The notes: generated by a model not told the origin, from the letters alone. Shown: positions 47,201 to 62,200, numbered from the stretch's first letter. The stretch is 64,000 nucleotides of DNA from Lepidurus packardi (GCA_023053545.1 JAKZAN010000006.1:7823851-7887850); one strand, 5' to 3'. Numbers and translations: made by a program.

Positions 47201-50200
47201 TTAGAGCAGCAAGAGCACTTTGTAGAAGTTGCGAAAAGTCGCGATGTGGAAGTAAGTTTTTCATCAAATTGAGTAATCGCTGAGCGATTGGTAATTCATT
47301 ACGATATTACGTTGTACCTGAAACAGGTTTTGGAGTCAAAATCACAGTACATTGAGTTTGCTGGGAACTTTGTGCCCGTCACCAAGTCGGGTGACCAGTT
47401 GTCACTGCCTTTCCGCGCCTTCCGCGAAAACCGACTTCCCTTCACGGTTCACATCAAAGATCCTTCAGCTGAAGCCTTGGGTCGCATTGCGTTTATGCGC
47501 GAACCCAAAGTGAGCCGAGGAGAACCTCCACAAACGCCCATTTGCAACCTGAATATCGTGTTACCTGACATGATCACTCCAGAAACCGCGCCTTCCGAAC
47601 CCGATCTAATCGCCTTACAAAAGAAGTACGGGTTTCTGCACGACGTCGGCCTGGTTTACGCACCTAATAAGCCTGAAGCTATCCACAAAGCTGATTTGAG
47701 GCTGTCGGACATTTGCAACCTCCTCGGCCACGATTGGGTCCCGCTCGCCCGACAATTAGGCATCCCCGAAACGGATATCCAGATCATTCAAACCGAATAC
47801 CCGACTAGTCCTTCCCAACAAGCCATGGTGATGCTGCGGTTATGGATGCAGCAATCGGGCAACAAAGCCACAGGTACCCTGTCCGCACTCATGAAAAAAC
47901 TTCCCACTTAATAGAGTAAGAAAGGCATGTATTCGGTAGGCAATACCCTGGAGAAGTCTTTAAGGAAGATAGGACGAGATGATATCGTGAACCAGTGCAT
48001 CTTTAACGTCGAGCTGGTCACAGACGACTTGGAAAAAGCCATCGCGAAGGTGCATTTGGATCAATCTGGATTTGACATGCTCCGCGCGGAGTTGGGACCA
48101 AGTCGCGATGCCACTTTGCGACGGAATACCAGTTTGGATGTTAGCTATGACGAACAAGACCTAATGAAGGTAAATGAATCCTTGGGTTGGAATTCCTTTG
48201 CTGTTTGTTTGTGTCTGGCTGAAGCTAATTGTTGTATATATGCTGCTAACTTTAGAGGATGAAAGACATGAAGGTAAACTTGTGATCCTCTTCAGTCTTA
48301 GCTTGCTGAACTATAATAGTTTGTGGCGATGGCATGAGTGTTTACATTTTAAGATATAATGAATGTGGCTTTTAGTTAGCTATTCGCAGTTCAGAATTTT
48401 CTTAACAACTTTTACCAATTTTAGCAACTTTTTTAAGAGAGAGGGTGTTTTTTGTTCTTATAGGAATCGGAATCCGTTGAAGAGTTGGCTGAGCCCGTTC
48501 AAGGCAAAGAAGAAGTCATCGTGCAGCCACAGCCAAGTAGGTTTCCAATCCCTTTATTTGTTGCAAGAAGTAAACTTAGTCGGGGGTTTGCATGCATGTG
48601 TAGTCAAAGGCGAAGCGAAGCAAGACCTTGTGATCGAAGAAAGCCAGCAAAACCTCTACGAAGAAGAAGAACGCAAATACATCGGCGAAGAGAAGGCCGT
48701 TCTGGATACGCGAGAGGTCGAAAAGCCGATCGTTCAAGTCATCATTGAAGAAGCTGAGGACGAACGCGTCGCGGATAAAGACGACGACAAAGATGAAGAA
48801 ACCGAACAAGCCGACCACTGGGCCACCTCCAGACAAACCACTGTAGAACACGTGGAAATCGTTACCAAAGCCGAGCAAATCCCAACGACGGTGCACCAAA
48901 CATGGGAAGAAGAGGAACGATTCTACCAAGGCCTCGATGCCGCCTCTGTCCAAGCTATCAGCACACCAGCCCGTCCCTCCCAAATCGTTCCCCAAGCCGA
49001 GGAAGACGAAGTAGTAGTAGAACATCGAGAAGTGATTCTCTCCCAGTCTTGGTCCATGCCCCAGGAAGAAAACGTGGAAAATGACTTTGACGCGGCGTTG
49101 GAAGACGAGTTTAATGCCGGATTACAGAATAAATCTTTAGAACAGCATGATTTCGAAGGTGAGTCTGAGAAAACCAGCCTAGTTTCTTCGTATTTTTCTA
49201 TCTGTCACTGTGGGGGCAATGGTGTGGTGTGGTAATCTGGTATGTTTCCTTGTGCCCATCGTGGCCGTTGTACCTTTAGTCGAGGCAAACAAGGAACATT
49301 TAGCGGTTGTCCTCTCCAAAACGCCACCGCCGAGTCCGACCGAGGTTCATGTTAGCACAGGTACTGGGCTCACTGAACTGTGCAGCTTTTGTTGCTTGGT
49401 TTATATGCTTTTGACCCAGTTAACATCTCCCCCTGCTTTTTAAATTTTCCAAAATGGCTTCTCGAACATTCCCAACGGATTCCCTATAATTTTGCAGCGA
49501 GCTTCTAACTTGTGAAAAAATTTCAGTGTTGTTTTTCGCTCAAATTTCCTAGGTTTTGAACCTCAAGCCAAACGTGAAGAAGCGGCCCTCTTGGCCGAGG
49601 CAGAAACTTTATTGTCTGAGGATGCGAGCGTGCTGGAGCAAAGGAACTTGGAACAAGGTAAGCAGAACTCATTTAAGCTTTTTATTATATTAGTGTTTTC
49701 GGGGCCATGCCGCCTAAGTCGGGTGGGCGAACGTTCTTTAAAAAGCGTGCGAGGGTTGCCAATAAGTCACTTGCGTGGTAGCTTTAAAAGGGGGTTTTGT
49801 TAATTGTCTTAGACTTGGGGCATTGCTAAGACTTCGATCGCCCACATTTCTCCGCGAATGCGGTTCTTCACTCGGCTTTTCTGGATGTAAGGCTTCGTTT
49901 CCTGGAACATTTCGTCAGACGTAGGAGTAAATAGGCAGTCTTGATTGAGAATTGGTTAGAGGAAGGTTCAGAGTTGTAGTTACGGTTTCGCTTCGCAACA
50001 TGGAGATTCTGGTTAGCGATACGGTGCCAGTGATAAATGTGGACGACGCGAGTGAGCTTTACGTTCAGGACGGTGCTGTAGGAGGACTCATGGATTGCCT
50101 GACTGACGTGGAAAATTTCTCCGATTCTGAAGCTGGGGATGGGGAAGATGAGCGAGCTGATGACAGCGACACAACGCTGAAGGTTGGATTGAGCGGTGGT

Positions 50201-53200
50201 AAGACCAAGAAAAAGAAGAGGAGTGCCAAGAACAGGCAGAGTTCGCGTAGTGCGAGTATCAGCAGTCAGCACTTGCTGGTTAATCTGCAAGACGAGGAAG
50301 GAGGCGTCACCGATACTGAGACGCTCGACGTGGATGAGGAAGAGGTCGAAAAGGAAGAGTCAGCGAAAGTCACTTGCTTGGAAGATATCCCAAGCTTTTA
50401 CGACTCCCTACGACCAAAAATCATTGAAATCGTCGAAGACGAAGATGGTAAAACGCATGTAAAGACCATCACGAAGCATATTCTAGTCCAGGACGTGGAT
50501 CAGGACTCGGGCGCTGAATCCGACAACGGTGCTAGTCCGATGTACCATAGCATGCTGTCAGTTCCTAATGCTGAAGGTGGCGCCACCGACGTTGAGAGTT
50601 TGGACGGTTCTAGCATGGATGAAATAGAATATAATTCCTCGGAAGAGATGGGGACTGTTTTGAAGGATTATGAGTGCGCCATAGCGGCAGTTTCCACCTT
50701 TAAGAACGAAGAAATCGAGTTGGGATCGAAACGCCCAGTGCCGACTAAGAAACATCGAAGGCACGGTAACCCCAAGTCAGCTGGAACCAAAAGTCACTTA
50801 CTTGTCGCCGATGCAGATATAGAGCATCTGACCGACGTCGAGTACTTCGATGAGTTGGAAGATCAAACAGAGTGTAAGGCAGTAGGGTCCCGAAAAGTCC
50901 AGCCAGTAGTCGATCCGAATTTCTTGGCGCCCAATATCGTGATTACGGGAGACGATGGGAGCGATATGGAGAGCGGAAGGTCTTCGCGTTCATCCTTCCA
51001 TCCCCCTTTGACCGACATCGAAGATCTGGATGATGAAGAACACAGTAGAATGCTACGAGAAGGCTTAGGATCAGCTTTGCTGGTGCCAGGGGCTGGAGAG
51101 GACGGCGGTACTACTGACATTGAAGATATCGATATGGAAGGCGACGACCTCCTTCCCCAACCCCAGCTGCCAACGATTCCGCGTAATGGCCCGGCCATGA
51201 CGTCCGCTGTAAGACATGTGCATATCCAAGAAGACGAACAAGGCTTTCAGATCATCACTCAAAACAGTGATCAACAGCATAGTATTTCACCTTACGGTTC
51301 TCTACAAGTCCCGGACGCTGAAGGCGGAAGTACCGACGTGGAGTATTTGGGTGTTTCGGGTGACGAAGATGATCCTTTGAGCCGCACGGCCACTCCAGAT
51401 TTATACTTCGAGGAACGTACCACGGTTCGGGTACAGGATGGTTCATCTGGGCGGGGTTTGCTGTCTCTACCACCGCGTTCCGACCAGCAAGATTACTCAG
51501 ATATCTCCGACGATGATCAGCCAGCGCTAGGCACCGGTAGCGGGAACTTACTAGCTGTTCCTCGTAGAAACAAAGCTACCGACGGCGAGACCGACGTTGA
51601 GGATATAGAAGTTAGCGATATGGACGAACACCAAGGTAGAGTATAGCGTCTGGCCACAGAGGCAGACATAGGTAATAAACAAGAAGGAGTAGGGAGCCAA
51701 GAAGAACCGCATTCGTGGGGATCCCAAGGTACGAAAGTGACGCGTGGGGTTGGTAGATAGTTCGAAGCGTAGGTTTGGGTAGACTTAGCGCTATAATCCG
51801 TTGTTTGTTGTGTTGCAGAATTTGCAGCTGCAGAGATGGCCGAGGAGAACGCGGACTCATCGCAGAGTTCCCAAGGTAAGCTTTTTGTTTCATGTTAAAC
51901 TTTGTGTCTGTTGTGTTGAACTAACTGTGAAGAAACCTGAAGAAAAATAGGGTGACAACTTGCCGAGTCTATACAAGTTGAAGATTCTTATGGCTTCTTT
52001 TGCTTCCTGTTTTAGTTTGTAAGCCCGGGGCTACTTCTCATGCTTTACATGATACTTCTCAGTCCACAGGTACTGGTTAATTCCTTCTTGACTCCTTTTT
52101 TTCTTACTAATTACGTCAGCATGGATCCCAATCCAATTTATTGCTGGGGGGTTTTCCTTCAGAACATTCTCATCGTGTTCACACTATTTTTTATATTTTA
52201 TTGTAAAGCATGAGTCAAGAAGCATGAACCAGTTGGTTTCATGGGTTCCTCCCCTCTTGTTTTTTTTTTTTTCTCTTTCCGACTACACAAGTTGAGGACG
52301 AAAGCCCTTGCCTTAAGAGCGACTCTGAGACATTGAATTCGACGCGCAAGCTGGGGGACTCTTTCCAGTACCCTTCCAACCTTAAGACTGACTCACACTC
52401 CGGCTTTAACCAACTTTGGGAGGCCTGTCAGAAACAACGTCAGGACTCAATGGAAATAGACGAGAACCATCCAGTTCTCTTTTGCCAGTCTCCGGCCTTT
52501 CGCGTCACAAAAGACGATCTTCGTTCCTCCTCGTCCAGATCGCCCAGTAGCTGCCGCGAGCCCGGCGATACCTTGCCTCCCTCTTCTTATTACGCTTTGT
52601 GCGAAGGCCGTCCGGTCAAAGCTGAAATTAAGCTGCTGGTCCGAACGACCGAAGCAGGCAAAGAGTCTATCGAGATTCGTAGCATCCGCGAGTTTGTAGA
52701 CCTAGACGACCTGAAAATGACCCGCAGAGGTCCCTTTGCAAATATCTTTAACTCGTCTTCCCGTTCTATCTCACCTTACTCCCAGTCGACTACCCCTTCA
52801 CCTGCCCCTTTGTCGCGTCCCCGTACCCCGTCATCTACCTCAAGATCGGGTTCCGCTCAACCTCAAGCACAATACGGTCACGTCCAGGTCGCGGGGCCCA
52901 AATTGCACTCGAGTACCCCAGCAGGGTCAACAGCGACCGGTAAGGGCAACCTGTAGGCCACCAAACCTCGGGAATTTCGACGTATCAGCATGCCTGTGGC
53001 ATATTGGCACTCCCCTACTAATCTGCACAGCCATATTAGCATAGAAGTATCCTTAGATAAACCCAAACCCAACAAAAGAAAAAAGGCATCCAGCGGTCAA
53101 ACCAGTGTCACACGTAGCAGTTGCATGGTAAAAATGAAAGAAAACAAAAAACATACCCTGGGGAGAACAAGAGGGGGTCTGTAAGAGCAAAATGATCGAA

Positions 53201-56200
53201 GGCTCCTTGCCGTAAACATCACCCATCGGGAGGTCTCTGACTACTAACTCTCCGTTTGTGGCGTCGCTTTTGTGCTAGCTAAGCCCATATTTGATAAAGA
53301 TTTAAAGAAAATACGCGTTCGGTTTTTAACTTAGACCTGAACGTACGGGACTCGGAGTCTGACTACCTCGATTCTACTTACGATTCCGGATCGGACACTC
53401 CCGTGTCCCGATCTCGTGCTTCCTTACCGATACCCATAGAAGCCAACACGTACTTTGACTCCCAAACGGGCCTAGATCCCGACTCAGTCTCCATAGACGT
53501 GGAAGACTTGAATGCGAAATCCAACCTGGTCGTCCGACCGCTGTCCTTACCTACCGAGTACACAGAACGCCGTCCGCGCAATAAGCGGAACAAGTCCTTT
53601 TGGGACGACACGGCGTCGTCCCCAGAAGCTGTAGCCAAAGCCCACGCCCAAAGATTAGCTAGTAGTTTGAATGACCTACCTCGCTCGGGTGCATCAGTTG
53701 AGCACAAAGCTGAGCAGTTAGCCGAAGAAGTCCTCGCGGGTGCGCTGTTTGAGGTGGTCTTTTTACGCGACCACGAGACGCCGGTATCCGAACCCGAACC
53801 TGAAAGTAGTCCGACCGTTGACGCCGACTTAGCTTCTACCCCCACTAAAGGCGAGATGACCCCGGTTGACGTGGTGCCGTTCATTGGGTCTTCCTTCTGC
53901 CGCGTCCGCGTTCCGTCCACGTCCAATCCAGGTAGCCGAATCTGCGATAATTCTACCCTAAGCACGTCGTGGTCGTTTGCATGGCCCTATGCGCCCATGG
54001 CGTGTTCATGCCTCGGTTCACTCACCAGTACTGCGCCACGGGGTTCTTTGATCAACCCCACAGCGGATTCTTGTACTTAAACATTTTAAAACAACACCCT
54101 TTTAAGGAAAAGCTAACTGACCCCGAATGGAAAAAAAAACAGTTTGAGAGCTTTTCGACATTTGGCCTTTTGGACCCCGCCAGTTTTGTAACTAAAAACA
54201 CTAAAAACAGGACTGCAGACTTGATTGACTTGACTCATGCGTACTACTTCCTTAACCTGTTTAGATCTGTTTTTGGTTTGTTTCTTAATTTTCTTTCGAA
54301 TTCTCTTATGCACGATTTTACTTTAACTATCATATGTTTTCAGACCTTATGTACCTGCCATTCGGCCGGGTGTTACGTTAGTTTATGGTTTATATCTTGA
54401 GAGCTGCCATTCATTCTTGGTTGCTGTGTTTTATCTTAAGTTCGCCACCGAAAGGAAAGGGAAAAGGAGGCTAGATCTTTTTTTTGTCTCGGTTGGGAAA
54501 TTTACGTGGGTGGGAAAAAATCAAATTGTTTCAAGAGTCTGCGTAACACGGAGGTGTTTGTGTCTGTGCCCTTGTCATTTCCAGATGCCTCACTAACCCC
54601 GGGTGACTCACCCGTTTCTGGTCTGCCACAACGACGAACTCCCACCCCGACTCGAATCGCATCTCCCGATTCTCACCCTCTGTTAACCTTCCAAGAAACC
54701 CTGATCCCTACCTGTTCTGCCTCGATCGTCACGCCTCTCACGCCTGCCGTCGTAACGATAACGTCGACGGCGGAAGATGTCACCAACGTAGAACAGATTA
54801 AACGCACACTCTTTAGGTCTACATCCGAAGCTCAAAACGTTCCTTTGAAAAGCGAAAGCAAAGTTCGCATAACAAGATTGCTTAGCGAAGGCCGAGTACC
54901 GGCCGCCAGTACCGTTGCCAGTACCGAGGTAGTACTCAACACGATGGAGGAGAAAATCTTCCAATTGCTAGCTCAACCTACGACTTCCACCGATCCCGAA
55001 GACGTTTCTCCCGGCGTCCAGGAAAACATTGACAGTTACGCGACGCGGAAGAAATTCTGGGAAGAAATTTCCAGCGGATCCTCGACCACAACACGGCGCG
55101 AAACTAAGTCCGAGCGCAGTAGCGTAGTCGTATCAGACGAATCGTTCGAAGGCCCCGTTGCTAAGCAACGCGAGACCAAATCTGAGCGCAGCAGCGCCGT
55201 CATTTCTGAAGATTTCTACGAAGTGGGGCGTTATACTGTAACGAAAGTTTCCTTGTCGGATTCCAACCGTGAAAGCACCACCTCCACGGTCGAAACGGTG
55301 AAAACCACCGAAAAGACGTCGAAGGAGGAAAAAGAAGAAGTCCAAGTCAAAGAAGTCATCAGTGTGGAAGAAGAGGAGCAATTGGTGGTTTCCGAGCAAA
55401 CCACGAGCGAGCACAAAGAGAGTAAAGTCATTGAAGAGCAAATGCAGCACGAAGAAACCGAAAAGCATTCCTTGACCGACGAAGATATGCTTGAAAAAAC
55501 GTCCTCCGAAATCAAGGACACGTTCGAGCGAAAATTCGACGACGAATCCCACCAAATGACCACATTCGAGTCCCATACTTCCCACGAATACCAATCTGAG
55601 ACGAGCATTCAAAAGGACGCCTGCCATGAGGTCCAGACGGAAGAGTACCATCAAGCAGTTGATTTGCAGGAGTTGTCCTATACGACGTCCGAAGAATCAG
55701 CTTCTTTGAAAATAGCGGATATTACCAGCAAAAAGGAGGTTGTCCGCGATGGAACCACAATTCTGAGCGAAGATTACGAGCACACCAAGAAAGAAGTCTA
55801 CAAAGACGGCGAGCGAGTCTTTGTAGAAGAATATGAGAACAAATATGAAGACAACCCTGTAGCTCCCGACTCCCAAACATTCCAAGTCTCGCCACCAGAA
55901 GGCCTCACGGAAATGGAGACGCCTAGTAGCGTTAAGGACTGGGCCCCCGAGTACCAAGCTACCTACACCTTGCAAGCTCTCACGGACGAAGAACAGCCGT
56001 ACTCTATTATGCAGTTATCGGAAGATAGCAGCGAACGCGTCGAAGAACCTTCGCCTGAACAGACAACGACTATTGTAGAAGAAGAAGAACTGCGACAAGG
56101 CGAATTGTTCGTGGAAACTGAATACGAAGGTTCTCGAGTCGAAGAAGTTTCGCCAGCGATTGTTGAAACCTTACGAGGAAATGAAAAGCTTGATGAGCAT

Positions 56201-59200
56201 TCTGCTCAGTTAAAGAACAAAGAGGTGTTGGAAGAGACTTACCACGATAACGTATTTCGGCCATCGAAAGCCGTTTCACCAGACAGGGAGTTCCGCAGCA
56301 ATTCCGAGCAAATGCTTGAAATTCTTCAGTCGCCAGTATTGACGAAAACGACTGAAGAAGTTCGACAAACGGAAGAGCAATTTGTTTACCAACAGCGTGG
56401 AGTTGAAGTATTTGGAGTTGAAACGAAAGAAGAAGAAAAGGAAGAACATATTACTGCGCTAAAAGAAACCCAACAAAGTTTGCCTGAACATGATACGTTC
56501 ATAACGGAAGACGTCTCCTGTGATGAGGACGTTCATCAGAACATTCCTGAACCAGAATGCGTGACAGATGTAATTCCAGAAGTTCTTGAAGTTGAACGCA
56601 AAACCGAGTGCGTGACTGAAAAGTCGGATGAAATTGCACTGCCTATTTCCTTATCAGAAGTTGAAATAAACAAGGAATTATATTCGACTGAAACAATCAA
56701 GTCTGTACGCCACCATTTCTACTTGGGAAAATCTGATCAAAGCTCGGAAGAATTTCGTGAAGAAGAAAGCAAAGACCTTTCCTTTACCAACCAAGGAGTA
56801 CCGGAACCAGAACGCAAAGCTGTCACTATTCTAGAAAGCTTCGACGACGTTAAAGAAAGAACCAAACGGTCGACTGAAAAAGACCAAGAAGTTGTACTAC
56901 CCGTTTCCTTGTCAGAAATCGAAGTAAACAAGAAATTATATTCTACTGAAACAAGCAATTCTATACGCCAGCATTTCTACTTGGCAGAGTCCGATCAAAG
57001 CTCGGAAGAATTCCGTGAAGAAGAAAGCAAAGACATTTCCTTTACCAAGCAAGTTACTTTGGAACGAGAAAGGAAAGCAGATTTTATTCCAGAATGTGTG
57101 AGAGACGTCAAAGAAAAATTCGAACGAGTGTCTCCCAAATTGGAAGAAATTGCACAACCAATCTCCTTGTCAGAAATTGATGTAAGCGAAGAGCTTTATT
57201 CTACTGAAAAAACTGCGTCCGTATGCCGGGACTTCTACTTGGAAGAAACCAGTCAAATCGCAGAAAAGTCATTCCGTGATGGAGAAGACAAAGATTTTAC
57301 TCGTACCAAAGAAGTAATTTTAGAGCAAATACGCGAAACAGACACTATTCCAATTGTTGTGGAACAAGTTGCAAAACAAGCTTTCAAAGCGACTGAAAAA
57401 ACAGAAGAAATCCCAGAAGCAGCTTTTAAGCTAGAAGACAAAGAAATATGGCAGATTTCTTTAACTGAAGCAATTACTCCTACTCATAAACAAGTTTACT
57501 ACGAAGAATCCGATAAGTTCAGTCCCAAAGAAACGGAAAGCATGTCTTATACTGAGCAGATCATTCCCTCCGAAGACGTCACGAGTTTGTCAGCAGTCGT
57601 GGGACAAGTTGTTGAAGAAATTAATGAAATGCTTGAGAAACCGTCAGCAATTCCTCCGTTAGTCTTGAAATCTAAAGATGGATTAAAGTACGAGTCCTTT
57701 ACCGCCGAAACCGTCAGTTACTCACAACAACATTCTTACGAATACAAAGCTGATCTCGCAGAAAAAGTATGCCCTGTTGAGGGAACAGAAAGTATTTCCC
57801 AAATCGACCACTCGATTCCGCAGCAAACCAATACACCCCCACAGATAGACGTTTTAAAAGAAACCGAAGAGCCTTCCAAACCAACTAAAGTAACGCTATC
57901 TGTTTCGAACACAGAAAGTGTAGCAACGGTTGAGTTTTCTTCTCCGGAAGATATTACATCTCCCAAAGCTATTCCTGCCCCAGAACACGAGTTGCACTTG
58001 GAAGAAACTCATTTCGCAGAAGAAAAACTACCCAGTGAAATAAAAATAACCATTTCCCGTAACAAACAAGCCATTGCCGACGATCAAGTAGCGAAAGATA
58101 CAATTCTCGATGTGGTTGAAGACATTGAACAAGAAACTGTCCAACCAGGAGAGATTATACGTTCAGATTTCCAGCAAGAAATTGCAGTCATTGAAAAGTC
58201 ATCTTCCAGTGAAGCCGTGATTACTACTGAGCAGCATTTTTACTTGGAAGAAAAGGTTAATCTCACTGAAATTGTTAGCTGCGAAGATATCGATCAACAT
58301 ACGCTAAAGCTCGAACCATTTCACACCAAAGAAGAGAACACTGAATCTTCCAGCACAGAAATAGTAACTGTCCAAAAGACGCGACATGTTGTTTTTGACG
58401 AAGACTCGCTCCGTCGGGAAGAAACTGTCCAGGAAGTAATCGAGCTCGTTTCGCGCGTGACCGAAACCATAGTCAATACCACCGAGGAAGTGGAAATCTC
58501 TGAAACTCTCCCTGGACTTGCTGGCCGAGATTCGCGATCAATTGAAGATACTTTCCCGGAATTACACCAAGAAGTTCGCAAACTAGCGCCAGAGCCCCAA
58601 TCCTCCATGGATCTGCCAGAAGATGACTACGAGGGCCTTGACGGTGCTAGTTTCAGTAAACGAGGCTCGATATCTTCCTCCGTCGAAGTTAACGTTGACT
58701 GGGCCTCGGAAGACCATCCTGATACTGGTACTCAAGGCTCGTTAGCAGTTAGCTCGGAATCCGATGATGAGCACGTGCGTTTCTCGAACATGGCGTTCGT
58801 CAATACCGGGTTCCTTGGGGTGGACCATATTGACCACCCCGAAGTAGAAGAATCGCGTCGTTCCCGGAGTCCCTTTGAAGTAACGCGCAGCTCAGACGTA
58901 TATGAGCCTCAACAAGAAGCTGATGCCTCCATAGCCTCGAGCATCGACGAAGATGAAAGTTCCGTCATCATTCATGAACCCAAAAGCCCTCTCTCTATTC
59001 CCAAAGAATCTTTGGTGGAATCCGTTTGGGAAGTGCATCTTCAAAGCCAAATGATTGCCGAGGAGATGGTTCGCGACATTTCTATCGACCAGCAAGTTAT
59101 CATAGAGTACGATGAGGATATTGAAGAGCCCGAAGCAGAAAAGGCAGCGCTTCAAAGGGAAATTTCTTTGGAAGCGGAAGTTAAGGAAGAACCTGAAGAG

Positions 59201-62200
59201 GAGTCTGCAAATAGCTTGGACGAAGCTAGAAAAGTGGCAGAAGAAATGATCGAAGAAATTAAAATCGAAGCGCCTAAATTAGCGGAACTACTGTCCCCCT
59301 TAACGGAAGCCACCACTGCGGCTGCTGTGTCGTCTTCGTTGAAAGAGGAACCAATTCCCAAAACGGATTCCGGGGCTCGCTTTACGGCAGAAACCGAAGC
59401 CAAGATCAGCAAATACTTACAGGAAGTTACAAGTTGCACAAACTATGACGAGCGCCACGTAGAGTTGATCGGAAAAGTCACCGAACGCAAAGTCCAACAA
59501 ATGAAAGAAAAAGACATGCCAATGAGCTTTGAAATCACTGACGAAGACTTGCGCAGCAGTTTCGGCGGTGTGGAGTTCTCTCCAACGGAACTAATCCCTC
59601 CAGCCATCCCTCCTCGCCATACCTTTGCTCCGACCAAGGTAGAAAGCATGCATCACGAAGAGGAAGTGCTTCGAAAGACCCTCGCGGAAGTCAAAGAGTC
59701 GATTGAAGCGGCTCAAGAAGAGATCCAGGAAGCTAAGCGCCAAGCTGGCAAACCACTCGAAGAACCCTCGCCTTCTGACTTCGAAATCAAGCCCGAGCTG
59801 CTCTCCATGCTCCAAAAGCACGAAAAAGAACAAAAACGGAGCCAAGTCACTTCGCATGACGTCACCTTGAAGACCATGCACGAAGAGTTCAACTTGGAAC
59901 GCAAAGAACTTGTTACCCATGTCGTCGAACGTACCGTTACCTCGCAGGTCGTGGGGACGGGAGTCAACCAGGCTGAAGCCTTGCCCATTCTTCCTGAACA
60001 AAGCATCGTATCCGAAGGTGCGGTCACAAAACAGTCCACTCCGAGTCCTACTTCCACGGATTCACCATTGGAAACGCCGAAATTTGCATTAGCGTCCGAT
60101 CCCAAGTCCGTTGACACTAAGACTGAGAAAAAACGGGAATCTATAACATCTCCCGGATCCGCAACCAGCGTTTCCGGTGACACGACCTATTACACCGCCG
60201 TGGAGTCTTCCTTAGAGGCTAAATTGGCCACAAGTCGTCCCTGTTCCTCAGATGTGGAAGCGTTGTTCAGTGGTACCACATTGGGATCTTCCGAGTACGA
60301 AACGGCGCTCACTTCCCAAGTATCCTCTCGCTCTGCTACTTCCCATGAATTCTATACTGCCGTAAGCTCCGTGAGCTCAGTCAGCTCTCACGATTCCGTT
60401 AACTCCTTCGGTTCGGAGGTGTCTGGCAGTCACGGAGCCAGTCTCGACATTCCTAGTGAAGTATCCGAGACGCTGGTTGTATCCACTGCTGATGTCAACG
60501 TCGTAGAACGGGATCTGACACCAACAGATGTCCCTCTAGAGTTTCCGTATACTGCGGAAGTTTCTTCCAATCCAATTTCTGATGATATCGAGAGTCCTTT
60601 CGAAATGGTGCCATCAGCGCCAGAAATTGCCCAATTGATGGCGGAAAACGAAGAGCATCAAGGTCATTTCGAAGAAGAAGATGATGGCGGGTTTGAAATT
60701 ATGGGTCCCATGGAACCACGCATGAAGCGTTCCATTGAGATGACATTCCATCCCGAACCTCGTACGTTGTATGAATCGCGAAGCACTTCCGATGAATCAC
60801 CCGCTCGGGATTCCGACGAACCCGAAGTGGATCAAAACGAGTTCTTCTCATATGAAGACGCGAATCCCACCTTGTCCATCTCCAGCGTCTCGGATATCAC
60901 CCTCACGACGGTCGTAGAACAGCATCCGGGTGAAGAAACCGAAGAAGATCTGCTCTACACTTCCGAAGCTGGAACGTGCACCAGCCGATCGAGTAGCATC
61001 GGCCATGTTGAGCCGCAGAATGTCACCATGTCCACCACTACCATGTCGACCGTAATAGAAGGTGTTAATCAGACTGTGAATACTCAGATCACGACCGCCT
61101 CCCAAAATTCCAGTCGAGTGACTACGGTCATAACTAGCAGCATTTTCCGTGACGAGTCACTCGAAACGGAAGTAGACCAAGCTATTTCGCGCCACCAAAT
61201 TGAAATCGAGACTCACGACGAAGTGTCGAACATAACTAGTCGACCCCAATCTTGCAGCGATTACGCGCTCAAGACTGACGTGTCCTCTAGCCAGCAACGC
61301 CCAACGTCTATTGAAATTGGGGCGTCTGAAGATTGTCCTGATTCCGAGCTAGTTAGTATTACCCGATTCTCATCCACCGACGTCGAAGATATACTTCCTC
61401 GACCGTTAACCCCCGAACCCGGCACAGTGACAGCCTTGACCGCCTCGGTTTCGCCTGAACAACCCTGCTCGCCTGCGTCCGTCGAGGAGCTTCAAGGTCT
61501 CGAAGAAGATCATTCCGCTCGACTTGAAGCCCTTTCTGCGGGCCGCGTACCCAGTCCTCACCCATTGTCCCGGTCCCCCTTACCGGATATCACAGTCCAG
61601 CATCCGAGTCCTACCGGCAACCGACGCTTTTCGTACTTGACTGAGTCAGAAGAAATGTACATTGCCCACCATAGCATAGGCATGGGAGAAAATGTAGATC
61701 CTGCTGATGACGTCGATTGTCAAGGAGTTGAAAGTCTGCCGGAAGACTGGCAACAAGAGCAAGAAGTAAGAGAGCGGGACGAAGAAGAAGCAGCAGTAAA
61801 TGACCCCGATTATGAAGCTCATGCTACGCCGGAAGAGGAACTGGAGTCACCACCGGCTTTGGTTGCTCGTCGCATTGATCCAACCGAGCTACCGACGAGT
61901 TCTTATGCGTATGAAATGTCCTTTGAGCGAAATACCGACCCGGAAGAGGAAGACGGGGAAGAGTACTTACCCGAGCCGGATTTGCAGGATATCGAAAACC
62001 AAAAGCATTGGATCGCCATGCAATTTGACACTGTAGTTACTGATCCTGCGTTCGGCGTGGACGCAAGGACTCAGCAACACTTGGCGGACATTGAAGAAGG
62101 TCGGGAAGATGAGGAAAGTTGTAATGGTGCCGATCGTCGTGATATCGAACGCTTCAAAGAATCATTGAGCAGCACCCCAGAATTTGACGTATTGAGTGGC

